Assembly: GCA_038501625.1 (NCBI GenBank)
Contig: JAZAYU010000015.1
Coordinates: forward strand, 3,618,991 to 3,682,990
DNA length: 64,000 nt
Direction of reading: 5' to 3'
Source of the DNA: Corbicula japonica
Lineage: Eukaryota; Mollusca; Bivalvia; Venerida; Cyrenidae
The position numbers and the translations under genes are program-made. Every line of letters begins with the position of its first letter. Position 1 is the stretch's first letter. This document shows positions 32,958-44,440 of the stretch, in pieces. The notes under the pieces were generated by a model. The model made no database searches and had not been told where the DNA came from. It saw only the letters and a list, made by a program, of their open reading frames with translations.

Positions 32958-33669
32958 GACACAAGAAATATGTTATCCAAATATACAAAAAATATATAAA
33001 ACACTGTTCTATTTTGCATGTAAAATTATATTTAACATTATGAAAATCATTTGTACTGTAATGCTGCAGAGATAATGTACACTAAAATATGAACTTGTTC
33101 AAATCAGAAAACCAGACAAAAATTAAACAATGTAAATTATTACCACTATACAGTAAAATAAATCACACTTGTTCTCTTGTTTTTCATTAGTTGAATCAGT
33201 TAACACATTAATCATCAATGTCTTTAATTAATACAGCAATATTCATTTATTTTTACCTAACCATTTCAAAATTTTACTTCCTTTATTTGAATGTAACTAG
33301 TGCAGACGCTTTACAAAGTACACAATGTAAATACAGATCTCGATGACATTTGACTGTACCAACACTCATCAATGACAGTTTATCTATACCAAGGCCTTCA
33401 TGCAAATAACATGAATAAAAGCACTGTTCAGAGTTCATTTGCCTACAGTCATTAGCATTAAAGAAACAAATAAGGTACTTCGGTATGAATTCACTGACCT
33501 TAATCCTCCCTAAACCTTATAAAAAATAAGGCTTTTTGCAAATGTGTATTTTGCCTTTATTTTTATATTAAGAGGAAAATATATCACTTTTGTGGGATCA
33601 ATTTCTTCTGAACATTGACTGAAACAGTGTGACCATGTACTTTAAACATATCTGCATGAACAGTTGACA
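32958..33669. other. No recognised feature
   Basis: AT-rich, probably SRD5A3 first intron. Confidence 0.45.
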
Positions 33670-33806
33670 TAAAAGATATGCAATACCAGCGTTAACTCCA
33701 TATATGGGTTCTAATCTCATGTGAAACAAATGTACAAAAGAACCTGCAATATTTTGATATAAATTTGTCATATTCGGTGGCTTTCAAAGTTCCCTTTTCA
33801 TCTATT

Positions 33807-34054
33807 TTACCCTTTCCTCCATGATATATACACATTTTTACGCATGTGCGACCAGTGTAGATCCAGATCAGCCGGCAGATAATACGTGCCATTTGATCAG
33901 GATCTGCACTGGTTGTATTTTGGTCAGAAATAACCTAACGAATCAAAAACTGAACAGTTCAGATCCTGATCAGACAGCAACGATGTGCTGGCTGATCTGG
34001 ATCTACACTGTTCGCCCACGCAATCAATGTGTGTATGATGGAGGAAAGGGTTAA
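33807..34054. mobile_element. MITE A, full length
   Basis: CCCTTTCCTCCATGATATAT to GGAGGAAAGGGTTAA. The long stems are GTGTAGATCCAGATCAGCCG and its right-arm complement. Confidence 0.83.
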
Positions 34055-34270
34055 ACATGCATAATGTGATTTCACATTATCATGGAGCAAATGTTTCAAA
34101 AAACTTCAAAATGTGAAAAAATGAAATGCGGAGAGATGAACAAAATATCTGTGACATTGACTTGCTAGTAACATAAAGAAAACATTACCACTACATTACA
34201 TACATGAGAGCACACTGATCTTCAGAAATTACTTCATCAACAGTATTCATGGAGTATAATGATAAGACCT

Positions 34271-34416
34271 ATGCCCAAGGTTATAAAACTGAGCATGGAA
34301 ACCAGTCTCAAATCTCAAGCATCTGATTGGTTGAAATGGCGACTGGTTGCCATTTCAGCCAATCAGATGCTGGAGGTTTGAGACTGGTTTCTAATCTCAG
34401 CTTTATAACCTTCAGC
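34271..34416. mobile_element. MITE B, complete foldback
   Basis: GCCCAAGGTTATAAAACTGA to CAGCTTTATAACCTTCAGC, with CAGTCTCAAATCTCAAGCAT and ATGCTGGAGGTTTGAGACTG as inner arms. Confidence 0.78.
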
Positions 34417-34592
34417 TCTACTTTGTTAGCATTATCATGTGTTTTGAAATGTTTTCAACCCCATGTACCAATGTATCATCAAAGACCATAAATCAAAATA
34501 TCTGTCATAATTATGGTTTGTGTCACATCAAAGAAATGTAGAAAATTTATATCTTGCATAAATTTAATTAAGCTGCAATAATGTTTTAATTA

Positions 34593-34735
34593 TTAACCTT
34601 TTACTCCATATGAATGTGTTTTAACACAGGTGCAACCAGTGTAGATCAGGATCAGCCAGCGTATCAGTGCTATCTGATCATGATCTGCACTGTTCAGTTT
34701 TTGGTCAGAAATAACCTAATCTAATTATTAAAGTC
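34593..34735. mobile_element. MITE A, left half
   Basis: TTAACCTTTTACTCCATATG through TTTGGTCAGAAATAACCTAA; the right half is absent. Confidence 0.65.
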
Positions 34736-34742
34736 ATACTAG

Positions 34743-34940
34743 TTAACCCTTTACACCATGCATGCTCGACATTTGGTTGTAGATCCAGAATAGCCAGAAC
34801 ACATTCTGGTTAGAAATAACCTAATAAATCAAATGCCAACAGTGTAGATCCTGATCAGATGTCATGGATTTACCAGCTGATCTGGATCTACACTGTTCAC
34901 ACATAGAATAACAGCCATATTCCATGGAGTTGTGGGTTAA
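34743..34940. mobile_element. MITE A, second adjoining copy
   Basis: TTAACCCTTTACACCATGCA to CCATGGAGTTGTGGGTTAA. Confidence 0.7.
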
Positions 34941-35512
34941 TAATAATAATAATCGGTTAATGATAATGTCATACAAAAATAAAGTCACAAGTGTTAAACC
35001 CAATCCATTGCCACAAGATGGATTAGAATCTTGACGATTCTTCTTACCAAAACTTCATTTTTTCTGTTTGTAAAACCATACTTCCTGAAGGCAAGACTTA
35101 TAACAAATCTATTTCCATCTATTTCAAGTAGATAAATATCTCTGACATTATATCTAGTAAATGGAAGAAGGTAGTAATCTGTCCGCCTGTAGATATTTAA
35201 TCACTCAGTCGAAACATTCAATTTAAGGTAATGTTACCTCAAAAGGGACAAAACATCTTATTCAGTAATTATCTCCATTCGTTGCTTTAATATATATCGG
35301 GGAAAAAAAGAGAAAAGTTAACTGTGCAAAATGTCTTTAATTTCTTAGCTTCTTCTCTTGATTTTGTGTCAGCCAAATGCACAATTGTATTTTTTTTTAA
35401 TTTTTGTCATTAAATAGTAGCTTTGTGTGTCACTCAAGATTGCAAAGTTTAGATTTTTTTTTAGTGTTAAATCTTTGAATACACAGATTCAAGATCGTCA
35501 ATTACTTTAATG
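34941..35512. other. No recognised feature
   Basis: AT-rich with short ATA and poly-T runs. Confidence 0.4.
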
Positions 35513-35715
35513 TACAGTTCTTGCTTCTCTTTAAATTTGTGTCATTTGATGCACAGTTTTCACTTACCCTTGAATTTGTGTCAAATAATGAACAGTTTGA
35601 GCTTCTCTTTCATCCGTGTCATTTCCTTTAATACACAGTTCTTGCTTCTCTTTAAATTTGTGTCATTTAATGCAAAGATTTCACTTCTCTTCACATTTTT
35701 GTCATTTAATGCATA
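35513..35715 (+). repeat. Minisatellite, ~45-bp unit, ~4.5 copies
   Basis: Units of the form CAGTTCTTGCTTCTCTTTAA followed by ATTTGTGTCATTTAATGCA repeat with moderate divergence. Confidence 0.6.
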
Positions 35716-35721
35716 AAAAGA

Positions 35722-36280
35722 ATCAAAATCTCAATAATGGCAAAATGGCAAAATGCCGTTCAATGAAACTTTGCACAAATGAATGTGCAAATGAATTAAA
35801 ATTCTTTTTACATAAATTCACAAAAACTAAGCGATACAAAACATAATTTTAAATTCCCATGTGAGTGCAATGATACTGACAAGAAAATGTTGTGTACTTT
35901 GTAAAAAAATTTCAACTTCTAAAAGAGAAATCAGTGATTGTCATCTGTTTAAGCGACTAGGAAGTGACCAGGAAATTGAAGGTCAAGCACACTTTTACTA
36001 ATATCTCGTAAAGTTTACATATGTAAGTCACGAGGACACAATAAATTGTTCTCAGTATCATATTACTCATGTGGACATTTCAAATGATGTTTTGTGTTGT
36101 TTAGTTTCTGTGAATTTATGTAAATAATAGTCGAGGGAATTTTTAGATCTCGCTTTTTTTCTTTACTGTTCTAAGATGTCTTACCATCTGCAAAAAAAAG
36201 ATAGATTAATAACATACATTTGTGCAAAGTTTCATTTAACAGCATTTTGCCATTATTGACATTTTGAAAATTTTCTTTTT
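35722..36280. mobile_element. TIR element F
   Basis: The left TIR ATAAAAAGAATCAAAATCTC / AATAATGGCAAAATG and ATGAAACTTTGCACAAATG is mirrored at the right by ACATTTGTGCAAAGTTTCAT and CATTTTGCCATTATTGACAT. A lone end of the same family lies at 39185-39240. No ORF. Confidence 0.6.
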
Positions 36281-36618
36281 ATCCAAGAACAGGCTTGGGA
36301 GGAGTGTGGTAAGCCCTTAAATTTATTGATTTTTCATGAACATTCAGAAGCTTCAAATGCATTGGAATTTTCATAATCTTATCAGAACTTTCAAATGTTC
36401 GAACATTCGTTTACATCCCTAGAAAAAAATTATAGGAATGCTGTGATTATGTTGTGTTCTCGTTGATTCAGGACGCTTATGTCATATCAAGAGATAATAA
36501 AACATATCAAACAAATTAAACACGCCATTTTAAATCATAATCATATAAATAAACCATTTAATTATACAATTGCAACGAAAAATTCGTTCAAAAAGATCTC
36601 AATATTGAAAAAATTGTA

Positions 36619-36740
36619 CCTGAATTAGTCAACCATGATAATCATCGCAGGTCAAGGTCTTTCTCATCGATTCTGGATTTTGATTGGATGACGGGATTGT
36701 TGACGGCAGGTAAGAGCATGCGCTACAGTTCGGATCAGAA
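36619..36740 (-). promoter_or_regulatory. Possible SRD5A3 5' UTR exon and promoter
   Basis: Read on the minus strand, a GC-richer patch contains a GCGCATGC core resembling an NRF1 site and a CCAATCA box. It ends in AATTCAG|GTACAA, a plausible donor at 36619. It would splice to the acceptor at 27765 over an ~8.9-kb intron. This is inference; a transcript is needed. Confidence 0.25.
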
Positions 36741-36968
36741 TTATTGAAGGTTGCTTTTCATTAATAGTAAGCAGTAAAAAATATCCAAATTTTTGGGGCT
36801 AATTAGTTCTTATAATGATATTGAAGTTGGTAACCATTAAAGAATTTAACAACATTTCATATTAACAATATTCAACTAAAACAAAACAAACAGTTTTATT
36901 TAACTGCAAACTGACCAATTATAACATTGAAAACAACGAAACAAAACTTAACTATCATCTTGGATTGT

Positions 36969-37073
36969 CTAATGTTCGCAGTTGGGGCATACGAATGTAC
37001 TATGTTGTCTAACTACCCAGATTTTTGTACAGAATGCCAAGTGGACCCATTGTTTGCACTTGTCACACTGCGC
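36969..37073 (-). CDS. PHD-finger-like half domain, exon or remnant
   Basis: After a weak acceptor (AACTAG) the minus strand reads QCDKCKQWVHLAFC, about 19 residues, then FVCPNCEH and a TAG. The C-x2-C-x4-WVH-x3-C ... C-x2-C spacing is the second half of a PHD zinc finger. The first cysteine pairs are not visible upstream. It could be the last exon of a host gene or a leftover of a non-LTR retrotransposon ORF1, some of which encode PHD fingers. Confidence 0.3.
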   Translation of the reverse strand, partial: AQCDKCKQWVHLAFCTKIWVVRQHSTFVCPNCEH

Positions 37074-37384
37074 CTAGTTAAGCATTTCATAATTGGCTTT
37101 TAATTGGACTATGTTCCTCTTTATGGCACACACTTTATGAACTGTGACGTAGTTCAAGGTCAGTTTATTGGAAAACTATTCACAGTGATTTCCCTTGAAA
37201 ATGGCTGTGTAGGAATGGAAGCGGAGGAATGTTGCTTTTTAGTGAATTTGGGACAAAACAGTAATTTTCTGACGGAATTGTTATTTAGGCCAATAGAATT
37301 TGATATTTAGAGGATAAATTTACATGCTATGTTCATATGTTTATTGTTCTTAATGCGTTGGAAACTGCTCACAGTGAAATTTGC

Positions 37385-37480
37385 GTAGTACTCAGACCCA
37401 ATTTACAGCGCACGAGCGGCGATTCTTGCCGTTTTTATGACGTCACGAATCGATGGGAAATCCCGAATCGATGAGAATTA
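37385..37480. promoter_or_regulatory. CpG-rich patch with a palindromic CRE
   Basis: TGACGTCA at 37438-37445 is a perfect cAMP response element. It sits next to two copies of CGAATCGATG-GAA at 37446-37479, in a locally CpG-rich stretch of an AT-rich region. It could drive the minus-strand PHD-like exon or another transcript; nothing else identifies the gene. Confidence 0.25.
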
Positions 37481-38150
37481 GGCATATATAATCAATAATT
37501 AATCGAAAAGGGTTGTCCTATTTTCTTCAATGAGGGATTATGATTTATGCCAATTAAGATACCCTAATCTACATTTACACTATGCAAGCTTTGATCAGGC
37601 ATCATCAACATGCAGACTGCAACTGAAATTGGTATGGACTTATGATCAGTTTAGTTCAATCAACAAGTTGAACAGAGGTGAACGCCTAAATCTGTGGTCC
37701 TTGACAACACCTCTGTAATTTTACACAAAACAAAGCATATCTTTCCAGAACGTTAAATATACTACAGTATACATTATTTTACCTATAAGACTCTAATCTT
37801 TATGTCACTGGCCAGGGCACTGGCAGTTGTTTACTAAGTTTGGAAAGTTAACTGTACCAAGAGTAATGTCCCTTCTCCCGGAATATTTCGGTCCAGTATA
37901 AACTACTTTCAATATTGGTGTCGTCCATTTCACTGTGTACTGAACAATTAATAAGAAACTCTGTAGTAAAAGCTCAAACATAAGAAATGCTAAAAATGTT
38001 TATAAAAAGTTGAAATCAGAGTCAGTCTATCTAAAAAAAGTAGAATCTAGCATTACGCTGTATATTCTGGTTTCTTTTTCTGGACGAATGATGGGTCATA
38101 ATATATTATTACTATGTAACTATTACTTGATTATCTTTATTATAGTACAA
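37481..38150. other. No recognised feature
   Basis: AT-rich. The 62-codon plus-strand ORF at 37530 is unsupported. Confidence 0.4.
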
Positions 38151-38154
38151 TTAG

Positions 38155-38270
38155 GCCGGCTCAAGGGGATAATTGCCCGGCTTTAAATAGAGGTTATTAG
38201 CGAATGCTGAGAACCATGTGGCCCGGCTTTATATATAGATCGTTGAGTAATGAACGGGAACCATGTTGTA
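38155..38270 (+). repeat. Two-copy ~48-bp direct repeat
   Basis: GCCCGGCTTTAAATAGAGGT ... GAGAACCATGTG is followed by GCCCGGCTTTATATATAGAT ... GGGAACCATGTTG. A third GCCGGCTCAAGGGGATAA lies just upstream. Confidence 0.5.
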
Positions 38271-38704
38271 TGTACGTTAAGTTCAAGGTCAAGCTATTTA
38301 TAATTGAGTATATGTATATATAGATTATATAAATAGTTCGATGAGTCGGTGTTTTCTTTTAATTATGCGAATTGAAAGTTTATTGTTGTAAGCAGTTATA
38401 GAAAGAGTGTACATGTAGTAAGAGACATTGTTCAGATAATTCTTGGATGATATTGAAGTTTGTGTTCTGTTTACGAATATTGGCAATCCTATGACTTGAT
38501 TTTTGGCGCGTGAATGTGACCTATATATGATGGTTCTTTGTTTACAAATGTTTCTGAAGTTGAAATTGATGGTTCTAGTGGGTTTCTGTTTTACAAGAAG
38601 GCGATTTCGTGTCTTTAAAGTAAATAATGATTTTATAACCATTTTTGTAGGTCTTTTTCTGTTGTTCAGAATAATTGTGACTCATCCCCCATCCCATCCC
38701 CCAG

Positions 38705-38730
38705 CCCCCCCCCCCCCCCCCCCCCCCCCC
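38705..38730. repeat. C26 homopolymer
   Basis: The longest of five C/G runs in the window, flanked by CCCATCCCCCAGC. It can form a G-quadruplex on the minus strand. Confidence 0.8.
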
Positions 38731-38739
38731 ACCTGGTTT

Positions 38740-39945
38740 ACGGGATCAAGATGCTGAATATAGAAAGTTAGTACATGTATAGATTTTTCATCCTGAAAGT
38801 ACCAAAGGAATTGCCATGTACGTGGTAGGACAATTTTGAAAGATACTGTTGAATTTAAATAGAGCAAATTCATTGTAATGTGGTTAGTGCTATGATAATG
38901 TTTAACTTCCAGGTAACTCCTTCATGAAAATTAAATATTGGCGTAACTGTCCACAAAGTGCAAGGTCTAACATTATCTTCAGCTGCTGTTGATATCGGGA
39001 AAACGATATAACAAGAAGGAATGGCTTACATAGCTCTCAGTAGAATATCTACTTACGAAAATCTACAATGACAATAATGAAAAATCAGTTACATTTATGA
39101 AATTTTGAGTGCTCTTAACGATCCACTACACTCCTCCTTGTTCGACCATCGATTTAAAAAGAAAAGTATCAAACTAAACAAAATTAACATTCATTTGTGC
39201 AAAATTTCATTGAAAGGCATTTTGCCGTTTTTGAAATGTTGCAAACAGGCGTGTAGTAAATCCTTAAAATGTGAGTAATTATTTTGTATCCTAAACTGAA
39301 TACATATCAACACATATAGTTCTGTAAATTCTTCATCATAATTCATGTTACTACAGCAACCATCTCTTCCACTATTTTCTAGCTAGTTTTCGTTATATTT
39401 AAAAAGAAAACTTTTCAATTCTTTTGTTTTCAAATCATTCACTACATTTACTGCAAACTTGTAAATGTTCAGGAAACAAATTTCATCATAAATCCCATTC
39501 CATACCAATTCCGGTATACTTCATTTCAAACTGCACTCCTTGTATACAACGCGTTCCACAACTACATGTAATATACAAGCACATCCTTCAACGTTCAATA
39601 CCCTTTGCCAATAAAAGACAACAATATAGTAGCACTTTAAAATTCTTTGTTTTAAAACAATCCATCACCTGCATGAACTCTTACACCCAACATCTAACTT
39701 CTTTTAAATGTCGTCCACATATAACACATCTGTGTTATACTTTTCTTGTTTATTCAATTATTCTACATACATTCGAAAAATCTTAAACTAAACTGACACA
39801 TAAATCCTTTAACTTTTGTTAATTTTGTACTAAATTTACTAATCATTTTATTTATATTTTGTCCGTGTATTTATCTACTGATAAATATATGGGATGGTGG
39901 CATACATCTGACTTAATTTTATTTGTCCTTCGATAGCAGGTATAC
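38740..39945. other. No gene; element F end at 39185-39240
   Basis: The 120-codon plus-strand ORF at 39424-39786 is His/Ser/Thr-rich, AT-biased and without homology that I can recognise. It reads like chance. Confidence 0.35.
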
Positions 39946-39949
39946 ACAG

Positions 39950-40320
39950 AGGGATCTTGTTTTCCGACGACGTCGGCGGCCCTAGTCTGGATTACCTGCC
40001 CCTAACACTACGTTATCAGGTCAGGCATACGCCAAAAATGGCGACGCACCGTGTATACACAATTCTATAGTTAAAAATATATTTGATGGACCAAACTTTT
40101 CAAACTCCGTAAGTATCTTTCTTTTGTTTGCATATATTGATACCGACCCTTAATTTGTGATGGTCCACACTATTTCAAGTGAAAATCGGTCATTATAAAA
40201 TTGTATAGTTTTCGGACAAATAGCGGACTATAGGCATTTCGGATAATCGTTGAAAGCAACAAATATCTTGAGAATTTAGAGAAGCAGTCTGGAAAAATGG
40301 CGACCTACGGTGGCCAGATT
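39950..40320. promoter_or_regulatory. CpG-rich patch with YY1-like motifs
   Basis: CCGACGACGTCGG and two AAAATGGCGAC sequences (about 40036 and 40294) resemble promoter elements. GTATACAC near 39953 and its complement near 40063 could instead mark a small inverted-repeat element. The ATGs in the motifs open only 8-10 codons. Confidence 0.2.
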
Positions 40321-40889
40321 TAAATTAAAAAAAAATATTTGTGGACTATAGAGTGAGTCATCAGAAATCTGTTGAAATTTTGTTTGATTTTGTTATTTAA
40401 ACATGCACGCATTGTCTGCAGTAAGGGGGGAAAAGCCCAAATGAGAATATAGCAGATTCATATTTATATTATTTGAACAGGGAAAAAATGGATCAATCAG
40501 TCAGATAAAGGGTGTAATTTCCCAATGTAAAAACAGTATAGAATTTTATAGTTTGCATATAAAGAATATTTTAATAAAAATGCTTGTTATGTACCCTTTG
40601 GCTATTAATCACCCTCTGCAGCATGCTAATCTGCTTTGTAACATAGCTTGCATGGTGAGTGCTAATGCACTAAAGCACATTAGCCATTAACTAGGCTCCC
40701 TCGGTGCAAGAGGACCTAGGGGTTCAGGTTAGACAATGCAGAAAAATATTCACCATTAGATTCCATTGTGGATATTTCAAGATTCTTGTAGACAATTTGT
40801 ATGTATCCAATTGTAATCATAGTTTTTCTACATATTTTACAAAATATACTGATTTTACTCACAATCTGCCCTTTATAAATAAAAACTTA

Positions 40890-40998
40890 CAATTCAGATC
40901 GTGTACAGACAGCATAGATGTTCAAGCTGATCTGGATCTACACTGGTCACATATGTGATAAAATGTGTATATATAATGATGGAGTCAAATGTTAAGGT
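40890..40998. mobile_element. MITE A fragment within element L
   Basis: AATTCAGATCGTGTACAGAC, GCTGATCTGGATCTACACTG and GATGGAGTCAAATGTTAA. Confidence 0.5.
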
Positions 40999-41089
40999 TA
41001 TGAATGGCTACCAGTAGGCTCTAATTTAGGGATAGTATGAATGATTCATTACCTATGGAATACCAAAAAAGTAAATATTCACTACACTA

Positions 41090-41400
41090 TAATTATCTGG
41101 TCCAATAACCATAGTTATTGATGATAACTCGGATTACCGGCCAGTATCCATAGTTATTGGCGAAATCCCAAGTTCTCGGTCGCTAATCATAGTTTTTGTT
41201 CATATCTGTTGCACATTTATTTTGATATTCATAATTATGTATTGGTGAAAAGCCTAGATATTGCCAGTTAAACATGGTTGACACCAGGAACTATGGTTTT
41301 CTGGTGTTAACTATAGTTTTTGACAATAACTATGGTTATCAGGCCAATATCTGTAGTTAGGGGTTGATAACCATGATTATCAGATAAATTGTGCCTTGCC
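41090..41400. repeat. Cluster of AACCATAGTT palindromes
   Basis: ATAACCATAGTTATTG and variants recur about eight times in 300 bp. Copies in the left half read ACCATAGTTATTG and in the right half the complement, so the cluster is itself roughly inverted. Confidence 0.5.
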
Positions 41401-42477
41401 ATACTATTCTTGTAACTTTTTTAAATAGACCGGTGTGTGAAATTGTAATATGAAATTGTTATGATTTCCTGTTTTATGACAGATTGACATGGCCTCCATG
41501 AAACATCTTTGGCTTCCGTAGTTACATTTGAAGCCTAAAACAGCTCTATTATATATTTTTGGTAGATTTCACATTATATTATTTAATATTATCACTGTAA
41601 TGTTGTTTGTAAATTGTAATTATAAATAATATAATGAAAGCAGTACATCTTGACCAAATACAATCGTTTCAAATAAAATACAATAATATGAACATAAATT
41701 GCATTACATTTGGCATTATTAAACATCATTATTGCAGGCCAGCATGGTTATTAAATATAATGACCTTCTGTTTTAAAAGCATGAAAAGACAGGCATGAAA
41801 CAGTTCAATTGTGACATTTCATGTTAAATTGCCTACAGTATGCTACCTCTAGCCAATAATTTATGGTTTCTATACTAGCTGGAACCCCCAGGGTGCTTGA
41901 TGCTTGCATTGCCTGGTTAATGGTTAATATGGTTGTGCATCACTCCATTCACCTTGCTTATGTGTTACAAAGCCAACTAGCACTAAGCAGAGGGTGATTA
42001 ATAACCAAAGGGTGCATATATAGAAAGAAAACAAATAGAGCATAATAATTGGAAATGAAAATCATAGAAGTCTTTCTGAAAGCAGATTATATGGGTTTAA
42101 CATTCTGTTCAGTACTCTTAGGTTCAAGTGCAATGCCCTAGCTTTTTACTCTGTAGTGTTCTGTCAGTTATGGAAACAAGACTTTACCAAAAAATGGGAA
42201 TTCCAGTATAATAGGCATTTCAAAATAAGAGCAATTTAAAAAAAATATTTCTAGTGAAACATTAATTTTGTTTAAATTTCAAAATAAATTTATTCATTAA
42301 TATATTCTGCAAAATAAATTCACAATACTTTAAACTAAGTTCACAGATGTCCCAAAAGTTGCCAGTCTAAAGGACCTGTCAGGTAAAATTTGGGCTGGTC
42401 CTAAACAATTTCTATGTTATCAGACCAAGTGTCAGACAAAATTTTCAATTCCTTATACTTGCCCATTTCTTTTTATC

Positions 42478-42925
42478 AGGTCTAGGAAACGGCTGTTCAT
42501 TTATAGATAAATATATCTGTAAATTTATGGACAAGGGTGGTTTCAAAAGGCGTCAAAAATTAAAATCTTGATTCTACACCACACTGGAATAAAAATGAAT
42601 GAAAATCTACAAATAAATTAATATTTTTTTTATTGTAAATGAACATAACTTTTTTAAGGGGATACTTTTTATTTCTAAATAATTATTTGAAATGTTGTTA
42701 GGTCATCAATGACTATGTTGGACAGGAAATAGCAGTGTGAACAAACTTCAACCATTTATATTTATGTCTTAGGCTATGCTCTTTTCTATCAGAATTAACA
42801 AAAATGTTTTAGATTTGTGAATTTCTAAAATGTGTTAAATTCTGTATCAACCCTTGTCCATAAATTTACAGAAACATTTATCTATAAATAAAAACTGACA
42901 ATCTGTAAATTTACGGACAGTTTAT
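42478..42925. mobile_element. TIR element H, second copy, right end truncated
   Basis: CAGGTCTAGGAAACGGCTGT and the interior (GACAAGGGTGGTTTC, GTTAGGTCATCAATGACTAT) match 11010-11518. The last ~30 bp are missing. Confidence 0.65.
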
Positions 42926-43099
42926 TATGTTTCAGTTCCACAGAATTTGTAATGGCTTATACAGTCGGGACACAAATTTTCAGAGAACTTGGTATTTGAT
43001 AGTAAGTTATGTGTGGATAGACTGATAACGATCCAAATGTATCAAAACAAAACAAAAAAATGAGTTTATGTAGTGTAGACCCTCATTTATTTTTAATTA

Positions 43100-43142
43100 T
43101 CTTTTTTTTTTTGGGGGGGGGGGGGGGGGGGCGGGGGGCCAG
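43100..43142. repeat. T11-G19 homopolymer junction
   Basis: Eleven T then nineteen G, then CGGGGGG, at 43102-43138. Confidence 0.75.
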
Positions 43143-43600
43143 TTTATACACATTTTGGAGAAAACGGGGTCTATCTTCCAAGCACCTGTGATTATGTCAA
43201 GGTTGAAAGCTGATTAAAAAGAAGGCTATGAAATTTGCCAAAATTCTATGGCATCAGGGGTCCAAAGTATCCGAAATCCAACTAATCGTTCATCTGTCCG
43301 AAAACTATTCAACTCAACAACTGTTATTTTTCTTCCAAACCAATCGGCATACCGCAAAAAGAAACACTTTAATCATTTTCCCAATACCAATTTCAAATGG
43401 AAAAAAGCATTTTATTCAGATGGTCCATGGATTTCTATATGTTTGTACTTACGTTATTTCCTAAATATTCCTTCTTTCTATACCGCCATATTTGGCCCAT
43501 GCCAGACGTACTGTTTGATAGTACGACGGGTACCAGACTACGGCGGCCCAAGCTTTAATCTGAAACTTATTATTGGCCGTTACTATTAGGAATATATCAT
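43143..43600 (+). other. No recognised gene; overlapping ORFs of 78 and 113 codons
   Basis: 43228-43464 and 43248-43589 overlap in different frames. Neither has a recognisable domain or splice context, and the 113-codon frame is rich in Phe, Tyr, Asn and Lys. Confidence 0.3.
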
Positions 43601-44440
43601 CGTCATAAATAAAGCTTTTTCTGACATCCAGAATGATAACTCGTTATAGGTGTTTTTAGTTGTGCCAATTCCAATTTCTGATTCGTAACCTAATGTTGCT
43701 TAAAACTTGGAAAGCGCTCTTTCTGTTGTCGGCATGAAGAAAGCTATCTGACAACAAGAATGTTAACAGTTAACCTCCTGTTTGACTGTTTTATAGTTAT
43801 GCCCCTTCCAATGACTCAAATCTGAAAGTTTATGTTGCTTAAAACTTGAAAAAGACATGTTGGTCTTATACTTGGAATGTAGATCATATACCATTCTATA
43901 AATAGCGGTCACGTCATCAGGCTAACATAGTCAATGTGATGATCACGTGACCGTTGTGTACACAATGGATCATATGCATGAATTTATCTTTTTCTGACAA
44001 CAAGAATGATAACTCCTCAATTACTTTTTTTTAAAATTATACCCTTTTTAAAATCATTAACCTGAAACGTTGTGCGGTTATAACTAGGAAAATAATTGTC
44101 CTTCAGCTTGAATATATCAATTGCACGTGACAACAATAATGATAACTCCTGCTGATTGTATATGTATATATACTCTGCATATAAACAAATGAACAGCTAT
44201 GTCCCTTTTAAATGGCATTAACCTTAAATTAAATCTTGCTTATAACTTTAAAAGTACTGGTCATATCGACTCACTTCTTGAAATATGCCATCTGTCTGAA
44301 AAATGTTAAACCTGTCAACAAGAATGATAATACCTGCTTGACCAAATTTTGAGTTATCCCCCCCCCCTTTAAATGATTTTGACTTTAAACATAATGTTGA
44401 TTTAAACTTGAAGTAGTTGCAACATTTAAACAAAGCATTG
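43601..44440 (+). repeat. Diverged tandem repeat, ~185-bp unit, 4-5 copies
   Basis: Each unit carries CTGACAACAAGAATGATAAC TCC, then TTATGCCCCTT-AAATGA-TTAA and CTGAAA-TTAATGTTGCTTAA AACTTG. Copies begin near 43620, 43755, 43995, 44130 and 44320. Confidence 0.5.

Larger units (their letters stand above)
40588..42027. mobile_element. TIR element L, ~1.44 kb, non-autonomous
   Basis: The left TIR TGTACCCTTTGGCTATTAAT continues CACCCTCTGC...GCTTTGTAACATAG. It is mirrored at the right by ATTAATAACCAAAGGGTGCA and CTATGTGTTACAAAGCC-like sequence; similarity reaches ~130 bp inwards. TA flanks both ends. It encloses a MITE A fragment (40890-40995) and a palindrome cluster (41090-41400). Confidence 0.6.

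Noticed and set aside
39424..39786. 120-codon plus-strand ORF
   Set aside because: Composition matches the AT-rich surroundings; no domain, signal or splice context.
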